NCBI GenBank assembly: GCA_947627005.1
Contig: CANQUJ010000004.1
Coordinates: 60,217 to 124,216 of the forward strand
Source: an uncultured Clostridia bacterium
Lineage (GTDB): Bacteria > Bacillota > Clostridia > Oscillospirales > Ruminococcaceae
Reading direction: 5' to 3'
Length of the DNA: 64,000 nt
Shown here: piece by piece, positions 8,706 through 21,029 of the stretch
Layout: each line of letters opens with the position of its first letter
Position numbering within the stretch: the first letter of the stretch is position 1
The notes under the pieces: generated by a model
Databases searched by the model: none
Told to the model about the DNA's origin: nothing
The model's input: only the letters and a program-made list of their open reading frames with translations
Position numbers and translations under genes: made by a program

Positions 8706-11198
8706 TTACCAACCCCAGTTTCCCCATTGCGGAAGCTCCGCCTCGAGGATACGGTCTTTATAGCTGCAGGGGGATTCGTTATAAAGGCCGGTATAAGGGT
8801 CGAGCGAAAGCGAAGTCCTTCGGTGGGCAGGGCGCAAAAATACCGAGGAAAGCTCTTTTCCGCTTTGAGAGATAAGCGAGACGGTCTCGCCCTCTTTAAG
8901 GTTAAAGTCGCATTCCACCGCGCCGAGAGCGTCGAACTTTGTATAGTTCTTGCCGATTATTTTAATCGACTGCCCTGCGGCGAGGTTTAAGGTCGGCAAA
9001 ATAAAGCTGTTGTCGCCGTCCGAAAGGGTCATGCCCGAGGTCGTTTGGGCGGTGGAGGAATAGTTTTTCAAGACCACGAAATCCCCGCCGGCCGAGGCTT
9101 TATATGCCGCCTCTTCGATTTTTATCCCGGCGTTTTGCTCGATATAAAGCTCGATTTTAATAAATTCGCCGTATTTTTCAAACGAAACCGTCGTCTCCGG
9201 CTCGGTCACGGTCTCGCCGTTGATCTCCCATCTTAAAAACTTCGCGCCCTGCTCAAGCTCGCAGGAAAGCTTTACTTCGGTGCCGTTAAAGAACCAGCCG
9301 TCATACCCCGCGCCGCCCGGAACGACCTTCGCCGCGCCGATGCTGACTTTTGCGCCGTCGACAGGCTCGTATTTAACGGTGAAGTAGCTGCTCTTTTCGT
9401 AATTGTCCGGGAATATGCTCGCAAGCTGAAGCCTTGCGGAGTAGGGCCGCTTGTCTATCCAGTCTTTGCATCTTTCAAGCTCTCCCGCAACGCTCCAGAC
9501 GTTGGCCTTGCCGTTTTCGGACGCCGCGACAAGCTCGTGAAGCCGCATTTCGTGGTATTCGTCGAGATAGGCGGCGGTGCGCTCGGCGTTGAAATAATAG
9601 CCCGAGATCGCGCAGAGAATATCGACGAACCGCTCTCTTATGTCGTCCCGCTTGCAGAGGGAGATCAAAAGGTCCGAGCGCTTGTAATACATATCGCCCT
9701 TGTCGTGAACGTCGTCCCGCCAGTCTTGCGGCATAATCCCGAAGTTTTCCTCTTTGAAAAGCTGTTTTATATGGGAAGACAGAAAGTCGGTATTGTAAAG
9801 CCCGAAGGCAAAGTCGGTGTCGTACAGCATAAAGCGCCACCTGCCGTCAAAGACCGGGTTGTCGTCGTCTTTAATTCCGCCGGTATAGCGGAAGACCTTG
9901 TAGTTGTTGTTCGGCCAGTCGCCGTTGCCGATATATGAATTAAGGGCGTAATAGGTCAAAAAATTGTCAATGTCGATAAGCTGCGAAAGCTCTTCAAAAT
10001 TTTTGTCGTCGGTAAGGTCTTTATAGGCATAGTCGTACATCTCGCGCCAGGCGGCGTTCTTTTCCGCCCAGTCGGGGTCGTCTTCATCCTCTATCATCAT
10101 ATACTCGCAGCCCTTGATTATATCCCAACAGCCCTCTTCGCCGGGGTTTTTCTCTTCGACGTTATACTTGTGGTCCAAAAGGTCTTCCGAGAATACCTGC
10201 TGAAGCCATGCGAAGCCGTAGTATTCGCCGTTTAAAAACACGGCGGCGGGGCGGGATTTTTTGACCTCTATCCCGGTTGCCTCGGCAAGGGCCGAGATCG
10301 CGTCGTCGCGGGCATAGAGATATCCGGCGTCGTTGGCGCAAGCGCGCAGCGCGAGCTTTTTATATGATACTATCTTGTTCCCCTGCGAATCCGAAGCGTT
10401 TGGGAAAAATTCGTAGCGGAAGCGGTTGTTTGTTTCGTCGTATTCGCTTCGGGCGTATAACTTAAGGTTCTTTTGGTCGTTCGATCTGCTCCACCCGCCG
10501 AAAATCCTTAAGCCGCAGTCCCGCGATATAACGCAGCTTCCGTCGTATTCAAAGACCTCGACATGGGCGGGGCGCTCTCCGGCCATGCCGCGCTGATTCC
10601 AGTTGGCCGGGTCGGTCGGCTGAATCTCCCTCGTCGGGTTGGTGGCAAGATAGTCGTCCCTCATCTTCCCCGCGATGAAAATACCGTCTTCATAGTTATA
10701 AAGGTTGTCCGGGTCGGTGGTGATCGAAAAAACAAGGCAGTCGAAGCGGTTGGAAATATCTCCTCCGCAGATATACGAGCGGGTTACCGGCTCGGAAAAG
10801 CTGCCGTCGGGGTATACCGCGCAGGCGGAGATGGTATACGACTCTGTCTCCGAGGCAGGCGAGCGCAAAGTTATCTCTTTTTTATACTGCCTGCCGCCGG
10901 TTCGCGGGTCGGTTCCGTCGCGGGTATATAGAATCTTCTCGGCGCCCTCGGCGTATAGGCCGAGATATTGGGTAGAGGAATAAAACCCCGAGTCGACCGA
11001 AAACCTTACCGGCAGGCCGTCGGTCGAGCCGACTTCCGGCTCGGTTTCTTCATATCCGTTTTGGGCCGAGGCCGGCAAAACCGGCAGGGGGTTGGCGTTT
11101 ATATATCTTTCGCCGAAAAACACGGCCAAAGAGCCCGCGGCAAGCAGGGCCGCCATCGAAGCGGCGAGCGCGGCTTTTTTGATTTTTCCGGCGTTCAT
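8706..11198 (-). CDS. CotH kinase family protein with N-terminal chitobiase-like and C-terminal lamin-tail-like domains
   Basis: N-terminal TM; ILYTRDGTDPRTGG (CHB_HEX-like); YKKLALRACANDAGYLYARDDAISALAEATGIEV and RFMLYDTDFAFGL typical of CotH; C-terminal VVLKNYSSTAQTTSGMTLSDGDNSFILP. Confidence 0.85.
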   Translation of the reverse strand: MNAGKIKKAALAASMAALLAAGSLAVFFGERYINANPLPVLPASAQNGYEETEPEVGSTDGLPVRFSVDSGFYSSTQYLGLYAEGAEKILYTRDGTDPRTGGRQYKKEITLRSPASETESYTISACAVYPDGSFSEPVTRSYICGGDISNRFDCLVFSITTDPDNLYNYEDGIFIAGKMRDDYLATNPTREIQPTDPANWNQRGMAGERPAHVEVFEYDGSCVISRDCGLRIFGGWSRSNDQKNLKLYARSEYDETNNRFRYEFFPNASDSQGNKIVSYKKLALRACANDAGYLYARDDAISALAEATGIEVKKSRPAAVFLNGEYYGFAWLQQVFSEDLLDHKYNVEEKNPGEEGCWDIIKGCEYMMIEDEDDPDWAEKNAAWREMYDYAYKDLTDDKNFEELSQLIDIDNFLTYYALNSYIGNGDWPNNNYKVFRYTGGIKDDDNPVFDGRWRFMLYDTDFAFGLYNTDFLSSHIKQLFKEENFGIMPQDWRDDVHDKGDMYYKRSDLLISLCKRDDIRERFVDILCAISGYYFNAERTAAYLDEYHEMRLHELVAASENGKANVWSVAGELERCKDWIDKRPYSARLQLASIFPDNYEKSSYFTVKYEPVDGAKVSIGAAKVVPGGAGYDGWFFNGTEVKLSCELEQGAKFLRWEINGETVTEPETTVSFEKYGEFIKIELYIEQNAGIKIEEAAYKASAGGDFVVLKNYSSTAQTTSGMTLSDGDNSFILPTLNLAAGQSIKIIGKNYTKFDALGAVECDFNLKEGETVSLISQSGKELSSVFLRPAHRRTSLSLDPYTGLYNESPCSYKDRILEAELPQWGNWGW

Positions 11199-11395
11199 AT
11201 AAATCCCCCTAAAAAGCAAGATATAGTTATTATAGCATATTTTTTTGATGTTGTAAAGGATTCAAGCGAAAATTGCCGTATTTTACGCATATTTTGACGA
11301 ATAAACGATTTTTCGGTTAAATTTTAAAAAGCCCTTGAAACGCGCGGATATTTATTATATACTGGATTATATAGATCGTCGCGGGGGGTTATGAT

Positions 11396-12097
11396 TTGAA
11401 CGGGTTCAGACATGAGATAAAGCTTCTTATCTCTAACGCGGAATATCTTGCCATTCGGCCCAAGCTTTCGGCCCTTTTGTCGGCCGACCCTAACGCCCCC
11501 GAGAGCGGCGAATATTTTATCCGAAGCCTTTATTTCGACGACGTAAACAAAACCTCATACCGCGAAAAGCTCGCAGGGGTGGCGGACAGAAAAAAATACC
11601 GCCTTCGGATATACAACAACTCCGACTCGGCCATAAAGCTCGAATGTAAAGAAAAGCGGGGGGACAGGATCAGAAAGCGCTCGGCAGAAGTATCGAGGGA
11701 TTGCGCCGATGGGCTTGTTCGCGGCGATTTCTCTTCGCTTGAAGATAAATCCGACCCGCTTATAAAAGAGGTCTTCGCGCTTTCAAAATCAAAGGGGCTT
11801 GCGCCGTCTGTCGTGGTCGACTACGACCGAGAAGCGTATCTATACCCTATCTCAAACGTAAGGCTTACCTTTGACAAAGCGCTTCACGCCGGCGTCGAGG
11901 GGGCGGATATCTTTGACCAAAGCCTCGCGAGCGTTCCGGTCTTTGCGGACGAAAGCGTTATATTCGAGATAAAATACGACGATTTCCTCCCGGCTTTTAT
12001 AAGAGATATCCTCGCAGGGGCGCGGGGCTCGCGGCTCGCGCTTTCAAAGTTCACCCTCTGCCGCGACGAGCTTTTAAAATTCAAGCCGAAATATTAA
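11396..12097 (+). CDS. VTC-domain polyphosphate polymerase-like protein
   Basis: TTG start MNGFRHEIKLLISNAEYLAIRPKL...YFIRSLYFDDVNKTSYREKLAGVADRKKYRLRIYN...IKLECKEKRGDRIRKRS typical of VTC domains. Confidence 0.85.
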   Translation: MNGFRHEIKLLISNAEYLAIRPKLSALLSADPNAPESGEYFIRSLYFDDVNKTSYREKLAGVADRKKYRLRIYNNSDSAIKLECKEKRGDRIRKRSAEVSRDCADGLVRGDFSSLEDKSDPLIKEVFALSKSKGLAPSVVVDYDREAYLYPISNVRLTFDKALHAGVEGADIFDQSLASVPVFADESVIFEIKYDDFLPAFIRDILAGARGSRLALSKFTLCRDELLKFKPKY

Positions 12098-12152
12098 GAT
12101 TTAACCGGCGCAACGCCGAAAGATAAATTTAACCCCCGAAAGGAAGATCGCA

Positions 12153-12815
12153 ATGCAATCAATTCGTTCGGTTCTTCGCGAATCAATCGAACAGCTCGGC
12201 CTCGTCGAGCATTTAACCGTCGCCTATATTTTGGTGTCGCTTCTTTGCGCCGCAATCTGCGGGCTTATCATCTATTTCGTGTATAAGCTCTTTTATCGCG
12301 GCGCGGTATACAGCGAGAATTTCGCCGTTCTGATCGTTATGACGACCGTCATCACCGCGTTTATCGTTATAACCATCGGCTCGAATCTCGTTCTGTCGCT
12401 CGGAATGGTCGGCGCGCTTTCGATAGTCCGCTTCCGCTCCGCAGTCAAAGACCCTTTGGATGTGGGCTTTTTGTTCTGGGGGATAGCGGTCGGAATAACC
12501 TCCGGCGCGGGGCTCTATCCCTTCGCGCTTATCGCCACCGCCGCGATCGCGCTTGTATACATACTCTTCTCGGTTCTCGGAAAGGGCAGAAGAACCTTCG
12601 TCGTGGTGGTTAAATATCAGGATTCCGCCGAGGAGGAAGTCTCTAAACTCTTGAAAGAGACCAAGGCCAAGCTTCGCGGAAAGGCGAAATATAAGGGCGA
12701 AAACGAAGTCACCGCGGATATTAAGTTCAAGAAAAAATCCGCCGATATTTTAGACCGCTTTTTGAAGTTAGAGGGCGTGAGCAGCGCCGTTATGGTCGAA
12801 TATACCGGCGATTAA
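12153..12815 (+). CDS. DUF4956 membrane protein
   Basis: Several TM segments; LVLSLGMVGALSIVRFRSAVKDPLDVGFLFWGIAVGITSGAGLY is the DUF4956 core. Confidence 0.85.
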   Translation: MQSIRSVLRESIEQLGLVEHLTVAYILVSLLCAAICGLIIYFVYKLFYRGAVYSENFAVLIVMTTVITAFIVITIGSNLVLSLGMVGALSIVRFRSAVKDPLDVGFLFWGIAVGITSGAGLYPFALIATAAIALVYILFSVLGKGRRTFVVVVKYQDSAEEEVSKLLKETKAKLRGKAKYKGENEVTADIKFKKKSADILDRFLKLEGVSSAVMVEYTGD

Positions 12816-12829
12816 GGGGGGATTGAAAA

Positions 12830-13045
12830 ATGACGGTATCTCCCACAAGAAAAAGGCTCGACCGCCGGCGCGGAAGGCTTCTTTTGGCGCTCGGGATAAC
12901 CGAGATAATCTCGGCGCTTTTGTGGCGGAATATCACCGACCTCGACTTTGCCGAGGGAAGAAAGGCGACCGGGATTTTAAGCGCGATTTTAACCGCCGCG
13001 TTTTTGTTCGTCGGCGTCTCGCATATCCGCGACTCTAAAGACTGA
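12830..13045 (+). CDS. Small two-TM membrane protein
   Basis: 71 aa with two hydrophobic segments; follows DUF4956 closely in the same orientation. Confidence 0.45.
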   Translation: MTVSPTRKRLDRRRGRLLLALGITEIISALLWRNITDLDFAEGRKATGILSAILTAAFLFVGVSHIRDSKD

Positions 13046-13076
13046 CGGTAATAATCTTATAATAATTTACGAAAAG

Positions 13077-13112
13077 TAAAGTCCCCCGACCAGATCGAGG
13101 GACTTATTTTTA
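13077..13112. terminator. Bidirectional terminator between the VTC operon and gyrA
   Basis: AAGTCCCCCGACcagaTCGAGGGACTTATTTTT hairpin at a convergent gene boundary. Confidence 0.7.
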
Positions 13113-13120
13113 TGTCCGAT

Positions 13121-15676
13121 TTATTCTTCCTCGTCGGGCTCGGCCGGTTCCTCCGGCTCCTGCGCCTCGGCGGCCTCTTCGGCGGCCTCGGCCTCGGCTA
13201 TCGCCCTAAGCTCTTCCTCCGAAAGCTGCTCGACCTCTTCTATCTCGGCGTCTTCGTCGTGCGCCGCAGATGTGAACGCGACAACCCTGCGGTCGGGCGT
13301 TCCCTTGGTCCGCATAATTGTAACTCCGCCCGAATAGCGCCCCATAACGCTTATATCCGCCGCGCGAACGCGGATTATGATTCCGTCGTTCGAGATGAGA
13401 ATTATGTCTTCGTCGTCGTCGACAACTTTTATCCCGCAGACTGTCCCTTTTGCGCCGACCTTATAGTTGAGTATTCCGTAGCCGCCGCGTTTTTGGCGCC
13501 TATAAAGCTCGGGCTCGACCCTTCTTCCGAAGCCCATATCCGTAACGGTGAGTATCTTCGCGCCCTCTCTGATAGTTTCGAGCGAGACGACCTCGTCGTC
13601 GCCGCGAAGTTTTATCGCCCTAACGCCGTGGGCCGAGCGGCTCATCGCCCTAAGCTCTTCCTCGGCAAAGCGGATAATTCTTCCGTTTTTGGTCGCGACC
13701 AAAATTTCGTCGCCGCCCGAAGTAAGCAAAGCGCCCTTGATTTCGTCCCCTTCGTCGAGGCCGATCGCGATAAGCCCGTTCTTTCTTACGTTCTGATAGG
13801 AAGAAAGCGGCGTGCGCTTGATCTTTCCGGCGCGGGTGACCATAGTCACGAAGCTGTCGTCGTCAAATTCGCGGCAATAGAGCATAGCCGCGACCTTTTC
13901 GCCGTTTTGAAGCGGAAGGAGATTTATAACGTTTGTCCCGCGCGAAGCCTTCGAGCCCTCGGGTATCTCGAAGCATTTGAGTTTATACATAATTCCGCGG
14001 TCGGTGACGAACAGAACGTTGTCGTGGGTCGAGCAGACGTGCATCGAGGCGACAAAGTCTTCTTCCCGCTGCTTCATTCCCGAAACGCCCTTGCCGCCGC
14101 GCTTCTGAACGCTGTATTCCGAAGAGCTGGTGCGCTTGATGTATCCGTTGTCGGTAAGCGCGATTACGTTCATGTCCTCGGGGATAAGGTCTTCGATGTC
14201 GACCTCGCCGGAGATCGCCTGAATTTCGGTCCTGCGGTCGTCCGAGAATTTCGCGGCGATCTCTTCGCTCTCGGTGATAACGATGTCTATAACCCTCTGC
14301 CGGTTCGCGAGAATGTCTTCAAAGTCCTTGATCTTCTCCTCGAGTGCTGCCAGCTCGTCGTATATCTTCTGCCTTTCAAGGCCGGAGAGTTGGATAAGCC
14401 TCATATTCGCGATATATTCGGCCTGAATCTCGGTGATCCCGAACCGCTCGATAAGCGCGGCCTTTGCCTCTGCCGGCCCGGCCGATGCGCGGATAATCTT
14501 TATAACCTCGTCGATGTAGTCGAGCGCGATGACGAGGCCCTGCAAGATGTGTTCGCGCTCTTTCGCCTTTTTAAGGTCGTATTGCGTCCGCCTCGTGATG
14601 ACCTCGATCTGGAACTTAAGGTATTCTTCGAGTATCTCCTTAAGGCTCATGACCTTCGGCACGCCGTTTACCAGCGCAAGCATGATGACCCCGACGGTGT
14701 CCTGAAGCTGGGTAAAGCTGAACAGGCGGTTTAAGACTATCTGCGGGTTGGCCTCTTTTTTAAGCTCGATGACTATCCTCATTCCCGAGCGGTCGGATTC
14801 GTCGCGAAGGTTATGTATTCCGTCTATCCTCTTGTCTTTGACGAGCTGGGCGATAGACTCTATAAGCCTCGCCTTGTTGACCATATAGGGTATCTCGGTC
14901 ACGATGATGCAGTTTCTGCCGTGAATTTCCTCGATGTTGGTCTTTGAGCGCAGGGTGATCTTTGCCCTGCCGGTCGCATAGGCCGCGCGGATACCCGCCT
15001 TGCCCATAATAATTCCGCCCGTCGGGAAATCCGGGCCCTTGATCTTTTCCATAAGCTCTTCAAGGGTGCAGTCGGGGTTGTGGGCGACAAGCTTAAGCCC
15101 CTCGATGACCTCGCCGAGATTGTGCGGCGGAATGTTGGTCGCCATACCTACCGCGATACCGACCGAGCCGTTTACCAGAATGTTCGGATAGCGCGAGGGC
15201 AGAACCACCGGCTCCTGAAGTCTGTCGTCATAGTTCGGCATCCAGTCTACGGTATCCTTGTCGATGTCGGTGAGCATATTCATCGCCATCTTGGCCATCT
15301 TGGATTCGGTATAACGATAGGCCGCGGGCGGGTCGCCGTCGACCGAGCCGAAGTTTCCGTGGCCGTCGACCAAAGGATATCTCATCGAGAATTTTTGCGC
15401 AAGTCTTACCATCGCGTCGTAAACCGAAGCGTCGCCGTGGGGGTGATATCGGCCGAGAGTGTCGCCGACGGTGGTCGCGCACTTTAAATATTTTTTATCG
15501 GGGGTAAGCCCGTCTTCATACATCGTATATAGAATCCTGCGGTGGACCGGCTTTAATCCGTCCCTGACGTCGGGCAGGGCGCGCTGGATTATTACCGACA
15601 TCGAATATGCCAAAAAGCTCGACCGCATTTCGTCGTTAAGCTCTTGCAAAACTATCTTTTTATCTTCGGCGAACAA
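13121..15676 (-). CDS. gyrA: DNA gyrase subunit A
   Basis: [51 protein letters not shown]; acidic C-terminal tail. Confidence 0.98.
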   Translation of the reverse strand: MFAEDKKIVLQELNDEMRSSFLAYSMSVIIQRALPDVRDGLKPVHRRILYTMYEDGLTPDKKYLKCATTVGDTLGRYHPHGDASVYDAMVRLAQKFSMRYPLVDGHGNFGSVDGDPPAAYRYTESKMAKMAMNMLTDIDKDTVDWMPNYDDRLQEPVVLPSRYPNILVNGSVGIAVGMATNIPPHNLGEVIEGLKLVAHNPDCTLEELMEKIKGPDFPTGGIIMGKAGIRAAYATGRAKITLRSKTNIEEIHGRNCIIVTEIPYMVNKARLIESIAQLVKDKRIDGIHNLRDESDRSGMRIVIELKKEANPQIVLNRLFSFTQLQDTVGVIMLALVNGVPKVMSLKEILEEYLKFQIEVITRRTQYDLKKAKEREHILQGLVIALDYIDEVIKIIRASAGPAEAKAALIERFGITEIQAEYIANMRLIQLSGLERQKIYDELAALEEKIKDFEDILANRQRVIDIVITESEEIAAKFSDDRRTEIQAISGEVDIEDLIPEDMNVIALTDNGYIKRTSSSEYSVQKRGGKGVSGMKQREEDFVASMHVCSTHDNVLFVTDRGIMYKLKCFEIPEGSKASRGTNVINLLPLQNGEKVAAMLYCREFDDDSFVTMVTRAGKIKRTPLSSYQNVRKNGLIAIGLDEGDEIKGALLTSGGDEILVATKNGRIIRFAEEELRAMSRSAHGVRAIKLRGDDEVVSLETIREGAKILTVTDMGFGRRVEPELYRRQKRGGYGILNYKVGAKGTVCGIKVVDDDEDIILISNDGIIIRVRAADISVMGRYSGGVTIMRTKGTPDRRVVAFTSAAHDEDAEIEEVEQLSEEELRAIAEAEAAEEAAEAQEPEEPAEPDEEE

Positions 15677-15705
15677 AAAATCAACTTCTTTCTTCTGTTT
15701 TTATA

Positions 15706-16257
15706 TTAAATCTTAAGCGCGGTTTTTAATACGTCAAGGTCGTTATCGTTAAGCCCCGACTTCGGTATAACGCAGCTTATCGCCTTTGTGAACACCCCGA
15801 TGATCGAGTCGGTCTCGGTCGCTCTAAGGCTTTTGTCCGAAAGGGGAATGACGGTCGGCTCTATCTTCGGAAGGGGTATCGGCTCGCCGTTTTCGTCCTT
15901 GTCGAGGTATTTTTCCTCCCCCTCGGGGATTATCGTCTCGATCTTAAGCCGGTCTTCGTAAAGGGTAAGGCAGTAGATATCCCCGCTCAACGAGTCGAGC
16001 GCGCGCTCGGCGGTTCGTCTTTCCATCTTCGGCGTCGCGAAAATACAAACTATCGCGCCGATGCAAACCGCCACGCAGACGTAGCCCATTTTAAAATGAG
16101 GGTCGCGGAAGAGCTGTTCGATAAAAAGCAGCAGCGGAATCAGAAAAACGGCCGCTTTTATATAGGTGAATTTCTTCCTAAAGAGCGAATAGCTAAGGTC
16201 GTAGCCCTCAAGCCATTCCTCTTTTTTGATCGAATATGTCAGTTTTAACTTCTCCAT
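15706..16257 (-). CDS. YcxB-like membrane protein
   Basis: 183 aa, two TM segments, then a soluble YcxB-like C-terminus; sits between gyrB and gyrA. Confidence 0.5.
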   Translation of the reverse strand: MEKLKLTYSIKKEEWLEGYDLSYSLFRKKFTYIKAAVFLIPLLLFIEQLFRDPHFKMGYVCVAVCIGAIVCIFATPKMERRTAERALDSLSGDIYCLTLYEDRLKIETIIPEGEEKYLDKDENGEPIPLPKIEPTVIPLSDKSLRATETDSIIGVFTKAISCVIPKSGLNDNDLDVLKTALKI

Positions 16258-16303
16258 TTACTATCCTCACAGTATATTGATATATAAAATATACAAATTG
16301 TAG

Positions 16304-18466
<2,163 letters not shown>

Positions 18467-18467
18467 T

Positions 18468-19226
18468 TAAAAGGTACTCGGCTGCGACGAGAGCGATTTT
18501 GCCGCTCTTAAATTATATCAGAGCCTATAATTTTCCCGCCCTCAGCCGCCCTTGTTAAAAGGAACTCGCTGCGCGAGTGCTATTTTAAGCTCCGATTTTC
18601 AAACAGAAGAACTTAAAAGTGGTGATTCCCAACCCAAACCGCCTGCGCCCGCTGTGAAAAGGTATTCGCTTCGCTCATACTATTTAAGACGCCCTTCCCC
18701 TGACCCCCTCCCGCGGGGAGGGGGATTTCTATCAAACGTGGCTTTAAACCAAAAGCAAAGGGTGTTCCCGCCCGCCGGCCCGCGGGTAAAAGGTATACCC
18801 GCGACCTCGCTCCCGCTCGCTCGTGGGTATGCTATTTTTAGTCACCCCACCCCTTCCCCCCGCCCCTCGAGGGGCGGGGGCTGCGCTATTTTATACTTTC
18901 GCTCAAAGCTTTGCGGGGGTGGGGTGACTTAAATAGTATGAGCGAAGCGAATACCTTTTAGCAAAGGGACGGCGGGTGGGTATTTACTTGTCATATTTTC
19001 GTCCTGCCGCCTAAAGCAACATTCGCGCACGAGCACCTTTCCGCACGTTTGCCGCTGTTCCCCCTCCCTGCGGGAGGGGGTCAGGGGGTGGGCGTTTAAA
19101 ATAATATGAGCGCAGCGAATACCTTTTCACGAAGGGCGGCTGCGGGTGGGAATATGCTTTGCTTTTAAGTATGAACCCAGTGGGCTTGCAATAGAAATAG
19201 CACTCGGCGAAGCCGAGTTCCTTTTA
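18468..19226. repeat. Noncoding island of hairpins with AAAAGG...CTATTTT borders and GC-rich modules
   Basis: Seven related hairpins and a perfect 30-bp inverted repeat (18657-18686 / 18930-18959) enclosing GC-rich palindromic modules; no credible CDS. Confidence 0.8.
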
Positions 19227-19310
19227 TCAAGTGGCTCCGGCAGTCGGAAAATATATCTCCTTTTTCGCTAACTCTGTAAGTTAAACCGCTCCGGCCCTTT
19301 TCCCCGCTCT

Positions 19311-19568
19311 CTAAACCCTCTCTTTAACCCTCTTCCTCAAAGTCTCCGCCGAGACCCCGCAGATATAAACTCGCTCGGTAAGGTCTTCGTCAAGGCTTAC
19401 AACAAAGCTCTTCGGCAGGTCGAGCGTGCAGCTGACAACTCTGCCGGCCTTTCCGGCCTTTGCAAGATATTCGCGGGTATACCGCTGGGTCGAGGCCTTT
19501 TCTATGTCCATTATCGCGACGATGTTTTTTTTAAAGACAGTCATACCGCTGCCGAGGTGAAGTATCAT
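19311..19568 (-). CDS. remB: DUF370 / RemB-like extracellular matrix regulator
   Basis: MILHLGSGMTVFKKNIVAIMDIE... in the classic position between gyrB and recF. Confidence 0.8.
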   Translation of the reverse strand: MILHLGSGMTVFKKNIVAIMDIEKASTQRYTREYLAKAGKAGRVVSCTLDLPKSFVVSLDEDLTERVYICGVSAETLRKRVKERV

Positions 19569-19581
19569 TTTTTTCTCCGAT

Positions 19582-20739
19582 TTATTCGATTTGTTCTTCG
19601 ATTTTTTCGTTTTTTGACTTTTTTACTCTTGTTTTGTTGAAAGTTTCGCCGTTTTTCATCTCAAACCTGCGGCCTTTAAGCTTTCCCGCCGGTTCGCAGC
19701 AGGTTATAAAAATCTGCATTCCGCCGAGCTTGTTTATAATAAACTCTCTGCGCGATTTGTCCAGCTCGGACAAAACGTCGTCCAAGAGTATAACCGGCAT
19801 CTCGCCGGTCTCCTCCGAGAGGATATACGCCTGCGCAAGCTTCATTGAAAGGGCCGCCGAGCGGTTTTGCCCCTGCGAGCCGAAGTCTTTGGCGGCGGAG
19901 CCGTTAATATAGACCCCGACGTCGTCTCGGTGAACGCCGATAAGCGTAAACCCGAGCCTTATATCCTCGACGCGGTTTTTCTTTAAAAGAGAAAGATATT
20001 CGCCCGCCATCTCGCCGGACCAATCCTCCCGCCCTTCTAAATTTTCATAGACCGTCGAGCAATATTTTAGGCCGAAGCTTTCGGCCCCGCCGGAGATCTC
20101 TTCATACAGCTTTTTCGCAAAAATATTGAGCTTTTTGGTGTATTGATATTTTAGGACCGAAATATACGCCCCGAGTCGCGCCATCTGCTCGTCCCAAACG
20201 TCTAAATCCGAGGCGGGCGATACCCCCTGCGAAATGTTTTTTAAAAGGGTGTTGCGCTGCAAAAGAACGTTTTCGTATTTTAAGACCGTCCGCGAATATG
20301 CGGGCTTTATCTGCGAAACGCAGAGGTCGATAAAATCTCTTCGATTATCCGGCGACCCCTTTGAAAGTTCGAGGTCTTCGGGGGTGAATACAACGCATTT
20401 AAGCGCCCCGAACAGTCCGGAAAGATATCTTTGTTTAACTCCGTTTAGGGTGATTTTTCGCTCCCGCGGGTTTTTTGAGATAACCGCCTCGATCTTCTGT
20501 TCTCTCTCGCTGTCGATCAAAGTAAGCCCGAGGCGGGCAAATTCTCCCCCAAAAGCGACCATATCCCTTTCTTTCGTCCCGCGAAAGCTTTTCGCGCCCG
20601 AAAGTATCCATATCGCCTCGATAAGGTTGGTTTTGCCCTGCGCGTTCCGGCCGTGGATAACGTTTACGCCCTCCGCCGGCGAGATATTTATATTTTTAAG
20701 ATTTTTAAAGCCGTCGACGGTAAAGTTGGTTATTGTCAT
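19582..20739 (-). CDS. recF: DNA replication/repair protein RecF
   Basis: HGRNAQGKTNLIEAIWILSGAKSFRG; SQGQNRSAALSMKLA; LLDDVLSELDKSRR. Confidence 0.97.
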   Translation of the reverse strand: MTITNFTVDGFKNLKNINISPAEGVNVIHGRNAQGKTNLIEAIWILSGAKSFRGTKERDMVAFGGEFARLGLTLIDSEREQKIEAVISKNPRERKITLNGVKQRYLSGLFGALKCVVFTPEDLELSKGSPDNRRDFIDLCVSQIKPAYSRTVLKYENVLLQRNTLLKNISQGVSPASDLDVWDEQMARLGAYISVLKYQYTKKLNIFAKKLYEEISGGAESFGLKYCSTVYENLEGREDWSGEMAGEYLSLLKKNRVEDIRLGFTLIGVHRDDVGVYINGSAAKDFGSQGQNRSAALSMKLAQAYILSEETGEMPVILLDDVLSELDKSRREFIINKLGGMQIFITCCEPAGKLKGRRFEMKNGETFNKTRVKKSKNEKIEEQIE

Positions 20740-20807
20740 AGTTTTCTTTCAAAAATCATATTTAAAAAACTTTCAGCCGCCGAAAACACAGCGGCGTGAA
20801 AAAAATA

Positions 20808-21029
20808 TTACCCTACCTCAATCTCCGTCCCGATTTCCTCTATCGAAACTATATCCCCTTGCCGAAGCTTTTTTCCGCGCTGCGCGCAGACCTCGCCGTT
20901 CACCTTGACCTTCCCGCTTTGGATTATCTCCTTCGCGATGCCGCCGGTCTCGGTTATCCCGGAAAATTTCAAAAGCGAATCCAGCTTGATGTATTCCCCG
21001 GAAATTTCTGTCTTTATCCTCTCCATCAT
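20808..21029 (-). CDS. yaaA: S4-domain RNA-binding protein YaaA
   Basis: KLDSLLKFSGITETGGIAKEIIQSGKVKVNGEVCAQRGKKLRQGD. Confidence 0.92.
   Translation of the reverse strand: MMERIKTEISGEYIKLDSLLKFSGITETGGIAKEIIQSGKVKVNGEVCAQRGKKLRQGDIVSIEEIGTEIEVG

Noticed and set aside
13112-14734. 540-aa ORF on the plus strand
   Set aside because: Antisense to gyrA; codon-bias shadow with no recognisable domain.
18552-18932. 126-aa ORF in the gyrB-remB island
   Set aside because: Spans palindromic modules; translation is proline/arginine-rich filler.
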